From Papilionanthe hookeriana x Papilionanthe teres (taxonomy: Eukaryota; Streptophyta; Magnoliopsida; Asparagales; Orchidaceae): a stretch of DNA of 64,000 bases. This document shows positions 60,401 through 64,000 of the stretch, piece by piece. A model generated the notes under the pieces. That model saw only the letters and a program-made list of their open reading frames with translations. It ran no database searches and had not been told where the DNA came from. The stretch lies in the NCBI GenBank assembly GCA_022702705.1, contig CM040428.1, positions 53,375,198 through 53,439,197 on the forward strand, read 5' to 3'. How positions within the stretch are numbered: the stretch's first letter is position 1; each line of letters starts with the position of its first letter. Made by a program: the position numbers and the translations under genes.

Positions 60401-62423
60401 GTAGACAGATTCTCCAAGATGACCCACTTTATACCCGGTCACGGGACCCTAGACGTCTCTCACATTGTCGATCTATACTTTAGAGAAATTGTAAGCTTCC
60501 ACGAAATCCTTAAGACTATCACCTCCGACAGAGACATCAAACTTCTGAGCCACTTTTAGAGGACACTATGGGGAAAACTTGGCACCAAACTCTAAGTCAA
60601 CTTGGCAGCTCATCCGGAGAAAAACGGACAGGCGGAGGTAGTAAACCAAAGCCTCGACAATCTCTTGAGATGTTTCATGGGAAAAAACACAAGCCAAGCT
60701 GAGTTAGCCTAAAACCGATCCATCAGCCAAACCACTGGACGAACTCCCTTGGAAATTTTGTACCGACGCAATTCGCTCATGCCACTCCTATCATTTTCAA
60801 AAACTAGCAAGAATGCCACATAATGAGTTCACGAGATTCAAAAAGCTCCATGAAGCTGGCAAGAAGATTGCTAAGCAGAACCGCAAATATCATACATAAG
60901 CGAATAAATCCAGAAAAAAAGTAACTTTTTAGGAAAGCGACCTCTTATGGGTTCAGTTAAAAAAAGAAAGATTTCTCGTAGGATTATTCATGTATCTTAA
61001 GTCGAGAGCATAAGAACCTTTTAGAGTACTTCAAAAACTGAACAACAATGCTTACAAGATTGACCTACTTAGGGACTACAACATTTCAGCCACGTTCAAT
61101 GCCGCCGACTTGACGTCGTACTTTGAAGAGCTTGGAGCTTTGACAAAGAGGTCGGAGCTTCCCCAACTCCGAAAGACTGACGCGGATGCTGACCTACAAA
61201 GCTTCGCGGGAACAGTAAAGCGAGACGGGGTGGCAGATCGCAAACTCTCACGATCCGGGGGGTTGCTTCGCGTATCTGCCACACCTGTCTTTTCTAGGAA
61301 GACTTTTCCTGGATTCTTCTTACCTTCCCACCCCCTTCCATTTGTGTTGAAGCAGAAGGCTATTAACTGTTGTCCCCAATGTGTAGGAGTCAATTTTAAT
61401 GGAGTTGTCTCCCGATCTCCTGTGTCGAGTCTCTACGATTTTGTTAGGGTTGTATTCGACTTTAGGTAGTGTTTGAGTTGTGTCCTATTTCGAGGTGTTG
61501 TAAACTTTCAATCTTCTTTGCTTCTCCCCTACCCTTCTCCTACCATTCCCCGACCCTTCCCCTACCAAATCCCTCCATCTCACTGCCGCCACCTCTACTT
61601 CCCCCACAACCTTGTTGTCCTGCCCACCTACAATCAACCAAACACCATCCCAACTCACTCAAGCAACCACCCGCCTTCCCCACCTTACCCTACCATCTCG
61701 CCGATGCTGCCACTGCCTTCGGATCTCTTCCTAAACCCTAATCAGAGATTTGTCTATTATTTTATTTCCTTTTTGTTTGAGTCATGTTGTAATTTTATTT
61801 TTATATTAATAAAAGTTCTCTTTTTGTGTCACGCCACATTCCAACTAGTTATGGTATCAAATCCCAAAGGGCCACAAATAAAAATAACCCTAATCAACTC
61901 TTCAAAAAGGTAAGTAGAGCCCTAAAGGGCTGTCCAGCCTAGCAAACTCCCTTCGGTCAGCCTGGAGGTTCACACCCGCATAATTCCACAACAGTACAGA
62001 TACAGAAAATTATATAGCCTTCTAAATGTATACTAAATATAAACAATCCTGCATGTAGCTCTCTCGAATTATTCACTGTCTTATAACTCAAAAGAAGAGA
62101 AGCATTAATGAAAAGAAACATGGTAATCCTGATGGATCTCTTTGGCATGAAGGCATTAGAGATTTAGAGGCGAGCTGTCCACTTTGCAGATCAAAATGAA
62201 ATGCAACTGTACTCCTCAGGTCAACATTATAAGCATATACTTCATAAAGTTGAAATATTTTTAGGAACTTTGAAACAAAGCCAGGCAAATTTTTGGGAAT
62301 AACCTCGAGCACAGTATCCTTCAAAAGTGAGTGAGTTTCTGAAAGAACCTCCTGCATAAAGAAACTCTGTATTTTCTCAGCAAGACCAGCAACATCTCCA
62401 ACCAATGCATAAGCATCAACTGC
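21376..62423 (-). CDS. VPS50: VPS50/syndetin homologue, C-terminal 777 codons, 16 exons (5' end outside window)
   Basis: VPS50 replaces VPS54 beside VPS51-VPS52-VPS53 in the EARP complex, which tethers vesicles at recycling endosomes. Sixteen minus-strand exons join with unbroken phase into 2,334 nt. They are 62423-62304, 51801-51773, 39896-39764, 38938-38441, 37231-36684, 36605-36542, 36197-36122, 36048-35876, 32931-32806, 32458-32388, 29560-29498, 24750-24678, 23557-23438, 23333-23256, 22039-21989 and 21486-21376. Family blocks appear in order: AYALVGDVAGLAEKIQSFFM, RLTYSDLCEQIPESKFRHCL, FLRNYEDLNVFILAGEAFCG, a low-complexity acidic linker, DKYGRLMQKLEIVNVDFF, and the C-terminal syndetin domain (DUF2451; LLLEYGLENVAEVL, SLDLQVLINGLQHFV, KGWKRKTRLEVLDRIE). 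Roughly 340 N-terminal residues are missing, judged against plant homologues. All junctions are GT-AG. No stop or frameshift, so probably functional. Confidence 0.95.
21500..21980. repeat. Direct repeats in the last VPS50 intron
   Basis: GCTAGTTTTGTAAATAG occurs at about 21723 and 21918. Each is followed by AGTGCTGTATATG- or AGAGCTATATATG-type sequence, with a third AAGTGCTATATATGTAAATA near 21525. It is a decayed repeat filling the intron. Confidence 0.45.
21989..22039 (-). CDS. VPS50: VPS50 exon (AFYLPETEYVHWARSHP)
   Basis: 17 codons. Acceptor CAAATCAG, donor CCG|GTAAGA. Confidence 0.95.
22203..22381 (-). mobile_element. tRNA-derived SINE in VPS50 intron
   Basis: The element is 179 bp on the minus strand. 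It has a pol III A-box-like segment (GGCCTGTTGGATGG) and an exact B box GTTCGAATCC (22323-22314), and ends in an A-rich tail (AAAAGAGAAAAAA). It is flanked by an exact 9-bp duplication GACATTATT (22194-22202 and 22382-22390). The head resembles a tRNA, but the sequence cannot fold as a mature tRNA. It has the same orientation as VPS50. Confidence 0.8.
22791..23033. mobile_element. MITE family 1 copy (complete)
   Basis: AAAGATTTACATACATATCA left TIR; ...TATATATGTAAATGCCCCT right TIR. Flanks GTTAAAAAG / TTTAAAAAG (8 of 9) are the TSD. Internal CAACCTTCCTTAAGCATGAA block. Confidence 0.85.
23256..23333 (-). CDS. VPS50: VPS50 exon (VLINGLQHFVSMNVKQKLQV)
   Basis: 26 codons. Acceptor TTATTCAG, donor AAG|GTATTT. 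The preceding intron is 104 nt. Confidence 0.95.
23438..23557 (-). CDS. VPS50: VPS50 exon (VQDLLLEYGLENVAEVLTEG)
   Basis: 40 codons. Acceptor GCTCCAG, donor CAG|GTCATA. Ends SDEGRVLMSLDLQ, a hallmark of the family C-terminus. Confidence 0.96.
23628..23828. mobile_element. MITE family 2 copy with 10-bp TSD
   Basis: GAGAAAAGTGTCAAAATAGT ... TTTGACACTTTTGCTC is flanked by exact CATGTTTTAT (23618-23627 and 23829-23838). The interior is a foldback with GGGACTAAA and TAGTCC motifs. It is the best-preserved copy of this family here. Confidence 0.85.
23840..24224. other. VPS50 intronic DNA, nothing recognized
   Basis: AT-rich. A stretch at about 24050-24210 reading AAAGTTTAAATTTATACCTT looks like a decayed repeat, but its termini are unclear. 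Confidence 0.35.
24234..24452. mobile_element. MITE family 1 copy with exact 9-bp TSD
   Basis: GGGGCATTACATGCATACCA ... ATGTAAGTAAATCTTCC, flanked by AAATTTATA at 24225-24233 and 24453-24461. Confidence 0.88.
24678..24750 (-). CDS. VPS50: VPS50 exon (YVDLLLGEFKHYKTRLVNGG)
   Basis: 73 nt. Acceptor TATTTTCAG, donor GAG|GTAAAT. Start of the DUF2451-type C-terminal domain region. Confidence 0.95.
24939..25135. mobile_element. MITE family 1 copy with exact 9-bp TSD
   Basis: GAAACATTTACATACATACC ... GTATGTAAATTTCCC, flanked by ATAATATAA at 24930-24938 and 25136-25144. Confidence 0.9.
25247..25478. mobile_element. MITE family 1 copy (GTGAGATATG subfamily)
   Basis: ACTTACATACCTAGCACACA ... GCTAGGTATGTAAATGCCCC. 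The internal AGATCTATGCATGAAAAGG block marks the second subfamily, shared with 35601, 40052 and 52083. Confidence 0.8.
25690..26168 (+). pseudogene. Ty3/gypsy gag fragment
   Basis: Conceptual reading gives FGVKIGLSNFDN, DKFIE.LQKAKLVFEYENIL and TDRRLKQAAFK, a gag capsid block broken by stops and indels. It is similar to the gag segments at about 27150-27500 and 57190-57560, and is truncated where the LTR at 26169 begins. Confidence 0.55.
26169..26711 (+). mobile_element. Ty3/gypsy LTR (5' LTR of the 26-29 kb element)
   Basis: Ends TGATGCGGGGGC and CGCATCA form a short inverted repeat. The interior has GTTTATAAAACGG promoter-like and pyrimidine-rich sequence typical of the other LTRs in this window. 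The start resembles the LTR at 61178 (TGACGCGGATGCTGACC) and the minus-strand start at 63707. Confidence 0.6.
26943..28780 (+). pseudogene. Decayed Ty3/gypsy gag-protease remnant, no RT or integrase
   Basis: From ATG 26943 (MPREICRFQQM) the gag reads on with frameshifts: VNLSDFKRMNSDDFIEWL, TIERTFDYKE, KYLPPHYCQDMFLRLH. A broken zinc knuckle lies near 27828-27875 (KCLKYLGSGHIAST). The protease-linker MDTCHILL segment occurs twice (about 28285 and 28500), a local duplication. Everything downstream of protease is missing, so the element is truncated. It lies in the 4.7-kb VPS50 intron. Confidence 0.7.
28790..29497. other. VPS50 intronic DNA downstream of gypsy remnant
   Basis: No recognized coding or repeat termini; possibly more eroded element sequence. 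Confidence 0.35.
29498..29560 (-). CDS. VPS50: VPS50 exon (YTDKIANAKWEVKELGLEHN)
   Basis: 63 nt. Acceptor TTATTTCAG, donor GG|GTACAA. Gly codons are split at both edges. Confidence 0.95.
29795..30062. mobile_element. Foldback hAT-like MITE
   Basis: CTAAGGCGTGTTTGGGAT at the left is mirrored by ATCCCAAAGGCCCCTAAG at the right, with A/T-rich mirrored interior (TTTTGTTTTTC... / ...AAAACAAAATTT). 'GTGTTTGG' termini are common in plant hAT-type MITEs. The TSD was not resolved. Confidence 0.5.
30335..30566. mobile_element. MITE family 1 copy with exact 9-bp TSD
   Basis: GGGGAATTTACATACATAGC ... GTATGTAAATCTTCC, 232 bp, flanked by AATTCTTAT at 30326-30334 and 30567-30575. Confidence 0.92.
30580..31310. 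other. VPS50 intronic DNA with internal direct-repeat character
   Basis: Short similar phrases recur (GGGATAAGATTAAATTGTAA near 30690, AGAAGATCAAATTGTAACTT near 31110). They suggest an old duplicated repeat. No gene. Confidence 0.35.
31315..31590. mobile_element. MITE family 2 copy, partly duplicated end
   Basis: AAAGTGCCAAAATAGTCCTA at the left; GACAATTTTGACATTTTTC at the right. The phrase TTAATAGATGTGAAGAAA is repeated three times at about 31520-31615, a small tandem amplification at the right end. Confidence 0.6.
31911..32136. mobile_element. MITE family 1 copy
   Basis: AAGAATTACATGCATACCAT ... CCCGCATATAAATGCCGCCCC, with internal CCACCTTACCTAGGTG. Confidence 0.75.
32388..32458 (-). CDS. 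VPS50: VPS50 exon (VDSVPDLIEHIHKTTARMLL)
   Basis: 71 nt. Acceptor TTTTCTCAG at 32462-32459, donor GG|GTAAAG. The pyrimidine tract next to the acceptor abuts a MITE and its 9-bp TSD (32470-32478). Confidence 0.94.
32479..32706. mobile_element. MITE family 1 copy with exact 9-bp TSD, inserted beside a splice acceptor
   Basis: GAGGCACTTAGATACAAACC ... GGTTTGTAAATCTTCC, flanked by AAGAAATTA at 32470-32478 and 32707-32715. The acceptor AG of the next VPS50 exon lies at 32460-32459. The left TSD copy is therefore part of the remaining pyrimidine tract, and the MITE occupies the branch-site region of a 347-nt intron that would be 110 nt without it. Confidence 0.9.
32806..32931 (-). CDS. VPS50: VPS50 exon (ERCVAAETLSYVAQIL)
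   Basis: 42 codons in phase 0. Acceptor TGCCACAG, reading ERCVAAETLSYVAQIL, HKSKAHLQSRLFQQNAALVE and DFFGNL, CTG|GTATGA. Confidence 0.94.
33005..33230. mobile_element. MITE family 1 copy
   Basis: GGGCATTTACATACATACCA ... AAGTATGTATATTCCC, with an ACATTCATATTTACATGCAT internal block as in the 62650 copy. Confidence 0.8.
33355..34021 (-). pseudogene. LINE 3' end with tandemly duplicated RT C-terminal segment
   Basis: On the minus strand two copies (34021-33792 and 33791-33548) read KIKLSVAEMRMLRWMSGLTL, the plant LINE RT C-terminal motif usually followed by RDKM...IRD..GV..LRWFGH. The copies are nearly identical over about 230 bp, and the first carries a 13-bp microduplication (CATACAGCCTTGA). 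The 3' tail continues to a (GTT)n end at about 33360. It sits in the 2.9-kb VPS50 intron in the same sense. Confidence 0.75.
34120..34202. repeat. CT-rich and poly(A) simple sequence
   Basis: (CT)n-like CTCTCTCTCTCTTCCTCTCTCT is followed by C-rich sequence and a 22-base poly(A) run ending at 34201. It may be a poly(A) insertion tail. Confidence 0.5.
34396..34620 (-). pseudogene. Second LINE 3'-tail fragment
   Basis: CAACAACAACAACAACAAGC (minus: (GTT)n tail) is followed by sequence parallel to 33370-33560 (CATTTTCATTTAATT, TTTTAGGTCTACCTC). It is a separate truncated copy of the same LINE family. Confidence 0.6.
34630..35590. other. VPS50 intronic AT-rich DNA
   Basis: No supported feature. 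Scattered ATAAACATG repeats near 35280-35330. Confidence 0.35.
35601..35852. mobile_element. MITE family 1 copy 23 bp from a VPS50 splice donor
   Basis: GGGAAATTGACATACATAGA ... GCTATGTATGTAAATGCCCC, with flanks AGAAATAAA / AAAAATAAA (8 of 9). The exon ending at 35876 is only 23 bp away. Confidence 0.85.
35876..36048 (-). CDS. VPS50: VPS50 exon (ARLKSALSKIVQECDQGIRP)
   Basis: 173 nt. Acceptor TTTTCTCCAG, donor AAG|GTATCA. Ends FGLK. A MITE family 1 copy begins 23 bp past the exon end. Confidence 0.94.
36122..36197 (-). CDS. VPS50: VPS50 exon (GISQLFGVFYHFIFEVFGQR)
   Basis: 76 nt. Acceptor TTGTTGCAG, donor AGTG|GTAAGT. Ala is split over the following 73-nt intron. Confidence 0.94.
36262..36504. 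mobile_element. MITE family 1 copy filling a small VPS50 intron
   Basis: GGAAGATTTAACATACATAC ... GTGTGTATGTAAATAGCCC. The host intron (36198-36541) is 344 nt and would be about 100 nt without it. Flanks TAATGATAA / TAAAGATAT match 7 of 9. Confidence 0.8.
36542..36605 (-). CDS. VPS50: VPS50 exon (DKYGRLMQKLEIVNVDFFK)
   Basis: 64 nt after a 78-nt intron. Acceptor TTTATCAG, donor AAG|GTATGC. The first A completes Arg across the junction. Confidence 0.95.
36684..37231 (-). CDS. VPS50: VPS50 exon (ALKMVLE to CLLR, acidic linker)
   Basis: Acceptor CTATCAG, start ALKMVLERENWMKLSAETMQ, end SICLL plus AG of Arg, donor AG|GTACAT. The middle is low complexity, with an acidic DENEDLLADFIDEDSQLPSR stretch conserved in plant homologues. 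Confidence 0.95.
37354..37594. mobile_element. MITE family 1 copy
   Basis: GTGGCTTTTACATACATACC ... GGTATGTATTTAAATATTCC. Flanks TAAAAATAT / TAAGAATAT (8 of 9) are the TSD. Confidence 0.82.
37617..38220 (+). repeat. LTR-like fragment
   Basis: GGGTTGTATTCGACATGGAG, then GTAGTGTTTCGGCTG-type sequence (about 37995) is shared with LTRs at 56430 and 61445 and, on minus, at 63550. A C/T-rich 5' part and CC.CC.CCTCC.GCCCACC end match the same LTR style. Termini were not defined. Confidence 0.45.
38441..38938 (-). CDS. VPS50: VPS50 exon (NYEDLNVFILAGEAF block)
   Basis: 166 codons in phase 0, from DFDYATSNTALKN to AAFHRQNVH, CAT|GTATGT. Its first half is Ser/Asp-rich and probably disordered; the second half holds FLRNYEDLNVFILAGEAFCG. 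Confidence 0.95.
39080..39300. mobile_element. MITE family 2 copy
   Basis: GAGAAAATTATCAAAATGAT ... GACTATTTTGACACTTTACTC, with a mirrored AAAGAGTCTGGAGATTAATT interior. Flanks CGTTACAAT / CGTTAACAA are similar. Confidence 0.65.
39301..39760. other. VPS50 intronic DNA, nothing recognized
   Basis: AT-rich intron sequence next to the TYSDL exon. Confidence 0.35.
39764..39896 (-). CDS. VPS50: VPS50 exon (TYSDL block)
   Basis: Begins with the G of Arg after TTTCTACAG, then LTYSDLCEQIPESKFRHCLL, and ends ...IMSFKPKRQ, CAG|GTAAAG. An in-frame alternative donor nine bases on (GAG|GTAATT) would add VKR. Confidence 0.93.
40052..40280. mobile_element. MITE family 1 copy (second subfamily)
   Basis: AGAGAAATTACATAGGTAGC ... 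ACTATGTATGTAAATGCCCC, preceded by a poly(A) run. Confidence 0.78.
40658..41658 (+). mobile_element. Solo LTR of about 1.0 kb (possibly copia)
   Basis: TGATACCGTTATTAG ... TATCAGTGTCA is flanked by CACAC at 40653-40657 and 41659-41663. A CTCTATAAATACC promoter-like motif at about 40767 fits an LTR. It contains a chance open frame of 100 codons on minus. The TSD is low complexity, so the bounds are moderately secure. Confidence 0.6.
41665..42455. other. VPS50 intronic DNA, nothing recognized
   Basis: AT-rich, without defined termini or coding similarity. Confidence 0.35.
42456..43008. mobile_element. Possible TIR DNA transposon, non-autonomous
   Basis: GGGGCCCATTTAGTTGCCTG on the left weakly mirrors CAGCCGAACAATCAGCCCC on the right. 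Sub-terminal AAAATGTAT..TGCAT motifs are also mirrored. The centre is a GCC/GCT-rich low-complexity patch (42650-42790). TIR match is only partial. Confidence 0.35.
43315..43975 (+). repeat. LTR-like segment
   Basis: The segment begins TGTTAGAACAGAATTG. It contains GGTCGCGGTATTGTAGC and GCTACAGTACCGCGGTC as an imperfect inverted repeat (about 43420-43487), C/T-rich sequence, and a CTCGTCCGAGGTGGCATTC/CCGGGTCTGGGTGGTGCTCC part like the 37995-38090 fragment. Right terminus not found. Confidence 0.4.
44539..49596 (-). mobile_element. Giant LTR-type unit, copy B (in VPS50 intron)
   Basis: This is the reverse complement of the 4780-10090 unit along its whole length. Matching blocks include the terminal TGTTGACCTC (plus-strand ...GAGGTCAACA at 49596) and the TATA region (TATAAAA on minus, 48699-48693). 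Further matches are the ATTCTTCGGAATAG hairpin (about 44710-44730) and the far end TGTCGGCC... (44539). It is 5,058 bp and lies in the 11.9-kb VPS50 intron in the same sense as the gene, so its promoter could fire into downstream VPS50 exons. Flanks GTATT and AATGT do not match, so no TSD is claimed. Confidence 0.72.
49597..49770. repeat. Tandem repeat of about 25 bp next to the giant LTR B terminus
   Basis: Four to five imperfect units of the form AGGGTACATTCGGGTACATT, then TTTT lie immediately outside the LTR end (about 49650-49765). Confidence 0.7.
49790..51270. other. VPS50 intronic DNA with a small GC-rich tandem duplication
   Basis: GCATAGGCCTCCAAACCCT occurs twice (about 50285 and 50319) within a C-rich patch (50270-50700) that resembles LTR pyrimidine-rich sequence. 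The rest is AT-rich. No gene. Confidence 0.4.
51274..51480. mobile_element. MITE family 1 copy
   Basis: AAAGTTTGCATGCATACCAC ... GGTATGTATGTAAATGCCCC. It lies about 290 bp downstream (gene sense) of the 29-nt microexon. Confidence 0.82.
51773..51801 (-). CDS. VPS50: VPS50 29-nt microexon
   Basis: Nine codons (DVGNEPQNN) plus AG, which completes Arg with the first G of the next exon to give ...NNRLTYSDL. Acceptor TGCTGTGCAG, donor AG|GTACGT. It is the only piece found that joins the phase-0 end of the 62304 exon to the phase-2 start of the 39896 exon. The family has a short variable segment at this place. Confidence 0.85.
52083..52332. mobile_element. MITE family 1 copy (second subfamily)
   Basis: GGGGAAATTTACCTACATAG ... 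GTGCTATGTATATAAATGCACC. It lies about 280 bp upstream (gene sense) of the microexon, so MITEs flank the microexon on both sides. Confidence 0.82.
52340..55860. other. VPS50 intronic DNA, possible very decayed retroelement
   Basis: Short frames with many stops (53116-53420, 53637-53936, 54222-54521) show no convincing family. The Pro/Ser-rich 53370-53490 stretch is vaguely copia-like. No gene is called. Confidence 0.3.
55870..56095. mobile_element. Foldback hAT-like MITE
   Basis: GAGCTTGTTTGATATAAC and the mirrored GTTATATCATACCAAATATG lie about 180 bp apart, with mirrored TAACTT/AAAAAATAACTAA interior. It directly precedes the gypsy LTR. Confidence 0.45.
56122..61861 (+). mobile_element. Ty3/gypsy LTR retrotransposon, full structure but decayed
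   Basis: The 5' LTR is about 56122-56853. A primer-binding site TGATATCAGAGC (56856-56867) is one mismatch from the initiator-Met tRNA site. gag-pol follows, then the 3' LTR about 61178-61861. The LTRs share GCTTC.CG.GAACAGTAAAGC, TCGCGTAT..G.CACACCTGTCTTCT, TGTTAGGGTT and CCTCCAGCTCACTGCCGCCA-type blocks. Flanks GATCC (56117-56121) and AATCC (61862-61866) are consistent with a TSD that has one transition. LTR lengths differ (about 730 and 685), so it is old. It lies in the 10.5-kb VPS50 intron, antisense to the gene. Confidence 0.8.
56965..60960 (+). pseudogene. gag-pol of the Ty3/gypsy element
   Basis: Order: gag, with an intact CCHC zinc knuckle CFGCPGYGHKAFSC at 57877-57918. Protease region KCTVKGKVCSLVID at about 58105-58150, where the active-site DSG/DGG is degraded. 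Reverse transcriptase about 58700-59380, with YFND at 59166-59177 instead of YFDD. RNase H about 59600-59960. Integrase about 60080-60950, with VDRFSKMTHF, TSDRD and NGQAEVVN blocks. A terminal YKIDLL..YNISATFNAADL segment lies near 61050. Multiple stops and frameshifts interrupt it, so it is not autonomous. Confidence 0.85.
61867..62303. other. VPS50 intron between gypsy 3' LTR and the AYALVGD exon
   Basis: About 440 bp without a recognized feature. Confidence 0.4.
62304..62423 (-). CDS. VPS50: VPS50 exon (40 codons, first visible)
   Basis: Reads AVDAYALVGDVAGLAEKIQS ... KDTVLE. Acceptor CTGGCAG (AG at 62425-62424), donor GAG|GTTATT. A second AG four bases on (62421-62420) is a possible alternative acceptor. 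Start phase relative to the unseen upstream exon is unknown. Confidence 0.9.
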
Positions 62424-62649
62424 CTGCCAGAAAACAAATAACATTGCCAAGAAGAAATGTAAATTTGACAAAAACAAATAAAAAAGAACATAAATGAGGT
62501 TCAACTGTATTAATACATATATAACATCTTTAAAAAGGATGAGGAACAATAGTTGACGGAAAGTAACCCTCATGCACCAGTTAGGAAGCCAATGTCCTTG
62601 CTTAAGAAAACAAAGCACATAATCAATGAAGAAGGAAACAAAAAAAAGA

Positions 62650-63755
62650 CATTTACATGCATACCACAAAATTCTTATGTATTTACATATCTAACACCTA
62701 AACATTCATATTTACATACTAAACACTCAGAACTTTAACATCATATAAAAAATACCACCAACACTACCATTTTAAAAGTGAAAATAATCTTTTCATGCAT
62801 AGGTTTATGACATCAAGGCATTATAAGTGTAAATATCAAACTTTTGAGTGTTAGATATTGGTACCGGAGGAAACCCAAATCACAAAAGAAATAATAATAT
62901 TATTGCTGAACTTTAATATTGTTACAAGCAAAGACTCTTGACAATTGAAAAATAGCAACACAAACATAAATGACACCCTAAGGCGAGAACGGGGGTGGCA
63001 TATGATGGTGGGACAGCAGGTAGTGGGTGATTTTGTGAGATGGCTGTTAGGACAGGACGGCTGGATGTCAATTGGACAGCAGTCTGCCGGCTCTCCTGGT
63101 CAGGCAGCAACAATCGGGAGGACTGCGAGAAAGCTGACAGCAGGCTTGGAAGGAGGGTGAGGGGATGGCCGGTTGTTGTAAGATGTGCGGGCTGTAGGCA
63201 AGAGGTGGAAGGAGGGAGGATGTTGTTGGAGGGGGAAGATCATGGGTAGCAGTGTGACTGAGAGGAGGGGAAGGTTTTATGGGAAGAGGCTGGAGAGGAA
63301 GTAGGGACAAGAACTTGTAGAAAAGTCATGAGAATGGGAAAAGAGCGGCAGAAGGGAGGAGGCCCCAGTGGAGGATCTGCTGGGAGGCAAAAACTGCGGC
63401 TGTTTTGGCGGAACAGGTGATGGGCAGGGAATTTGGGGGACTGCTGGGAAAAGAGATTACAGCAACCAGCATGAGAAGAAGGTATGGAGAAGGTAATCAC
63501 CACCTTTGGAGAGAGATACAACCGAAGCACCACCCAATCTGTCGCATAAACCCTCGATGGAGCAAAGGGGACACCGGTGGCTGTCCAAACAGAAACCTGA
63601 AATAGCTCACAATAATCTAATCTTAATTCAACAAACACACCTATTTATAATAGACGTATAGGGAGGACCCCAATCCCTTGCTGAACTGGTTCATCCCCCG
63701 CGCATCAAACATGTAATATATAAGAATTGCATGGCATGCATGTAGCTTTTCTTGA
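62650..63755. mobile_element. MITE family 1 copy split by a solo LTR
   Basis: The left part 62650-62858 (ACATTTACATGCATACCACA ... GTGTTAGATAT) continues at 63713-63755 (GTAATATATAAGAATTGCAT ... GCATGTAG). Removing 62859-63712 restores the family right TIR, including its TAGATATGTAA.TA motif. Confidence 0.85.
62859..63707 (-). mobile_element. Solo LTR inserted inside a MITE
   Basis: On the minus strand it starts TGATGCGCGGGGG and ends CCGGTACCA, 849 bp. The start matches the LTR at 26169 and the TTTATGCGAC...GGTGCTTCGGTTGTAT block matches LTRs at 56430 and 61445. It is therefore the same gypsy LTR superfamily. Flanks GATAT (62854-62858) and AACAT (63708-63712) differ by two transitions, a decayed TSD of the MITE's own sequence. 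Confidence 0.8.
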
Positions 63756-63987
63756 CAAAAAAAAAAACAGTAACTTTATGGATAACATGAAAACTTGTCT
63801 TTTCAGTTCTTCCATATAGCCTGAGAATTGGCTGTTGTAAATGCATGGCACCCCTTACATAGTCTGACAACCACACCATGGTTTTCCTTGCTATATCAGG
63901 GAAATAAAACAAAGATGACTTGTAGTATTGGAACGAGAATCAAAATGAATTACAATTTTATTGATAGTTAACAATGTCATATGGTAG
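63756..63987. other. Upstream VPS50 intron or flank, no exon recognized
   Basis: A minus-strand frame (63912-63691) shows no similarity to VPS50 or transposon proteins I can recall. The exon preceding AYALVGD is not found here. Confidence 0.35.
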
Positions 63988-64000
63988 TGTTGACCTCACT
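63988..64000 (+). mobile_element. Start of a third giant-LTR copy, cut by window edge
   Basis: The last 13 bases read TGTTGACCTCACT, identical to the start of the unit at 4780. Only the terminus is visible. The preceding GGTAG (63983-63987) would be the left TSD. Confidence 0.5.

Noticed and set aside
63691..63912. Frame considered as an upstream VPS50 exon
   Set aside because: The translation (MVWLSDYVRGAMHLQQPILR region) does not match the VPS50 segment expected before AYALVGD, and no fitting splice sites were found.

Overview
This window is nuclear DNA from a flowering plant. The evidence is spliced genes with long introns, a plastid-targeted carotenoid P450, a plant-type syndetin/VPS50, a SIAMESE-type CDK inhibitor, and dense plant transposons: LTR elements with 5-bp target-site duplications (TSDs), MITEs, a tRNA-derived SINE and LINE tails. 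The clade cannot be fixed from the sequence. Nothing bacterial, organellar or CRISPR-like was seen.

Genes. (1) 1-11061, minus: 5' part of a CYP97C (LUT1-type) carotene epsilon-ring hydroxylase. Exons 1-3 are visible, intron 1 is 9.5 kb, intron 2 is a GC-AG intron, and the gene runs off the left edge. (2) 15178/15271-15732, plus: an intronless SIAMESE-RELATED (SMR) CDK inhibitor behind a (GA)n promoter tract that carries a triplicated TATA segment. (3) 21376 to at least 62423, minus: the C-terminal 777 codons of VPS50/syndetin, a subunit of the EARP endosomal recycling complex. Sixteen exons join in frame, including a 29-nt microexon between introns of 10.5 and 11.9 kb. The N-terminal part lies beyond the right edge. 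CYP97C and SMR diverge; SMR and VPS50 converge.

Layout. 1-11.1 kb is CYP97C; its intron 1 holds a 5.3-kb noncoding TG...CA unit (4780-10090) read as a giant solo LTR. 11.1-21.4 kb is intergenic with SMR, two solo LTRs (16092-17196 and 19075-19977, each with its own TSD), foldback elements and microsatellites. 21.4-62.4 kb is VPS50. Its introns carry about 15 copies of a MULE-like MITE, a second MITE family, a SINE, LINE 3' ends, a copia-sized solo LTR, a second 5.1-kb giant LTR (44539-49596, minus), and two decayed Ty3/gypsy elements (about 26.2-28.8 kb and 56.1-61.9 kb). 62.4-64 kb has a MITE split by an 849-bp solo LTR, and the first 13 bases of a third giant-LTR copy at the right edge.

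The three genes have unrelated jobs: plastid lutein synthesis, cell-cycle arrest and endoreduplication, and endosome recycling. The unifying theme is gene expansion by transposons. Coding sequence is under 6% of the visible VPS50 span, and the insertions respect splice junctions, in one case by only about a dozen bases. Exon boundaries come from manual translation, splice consensus, reading-phase continuity and remembered family sequences; no database search was run.
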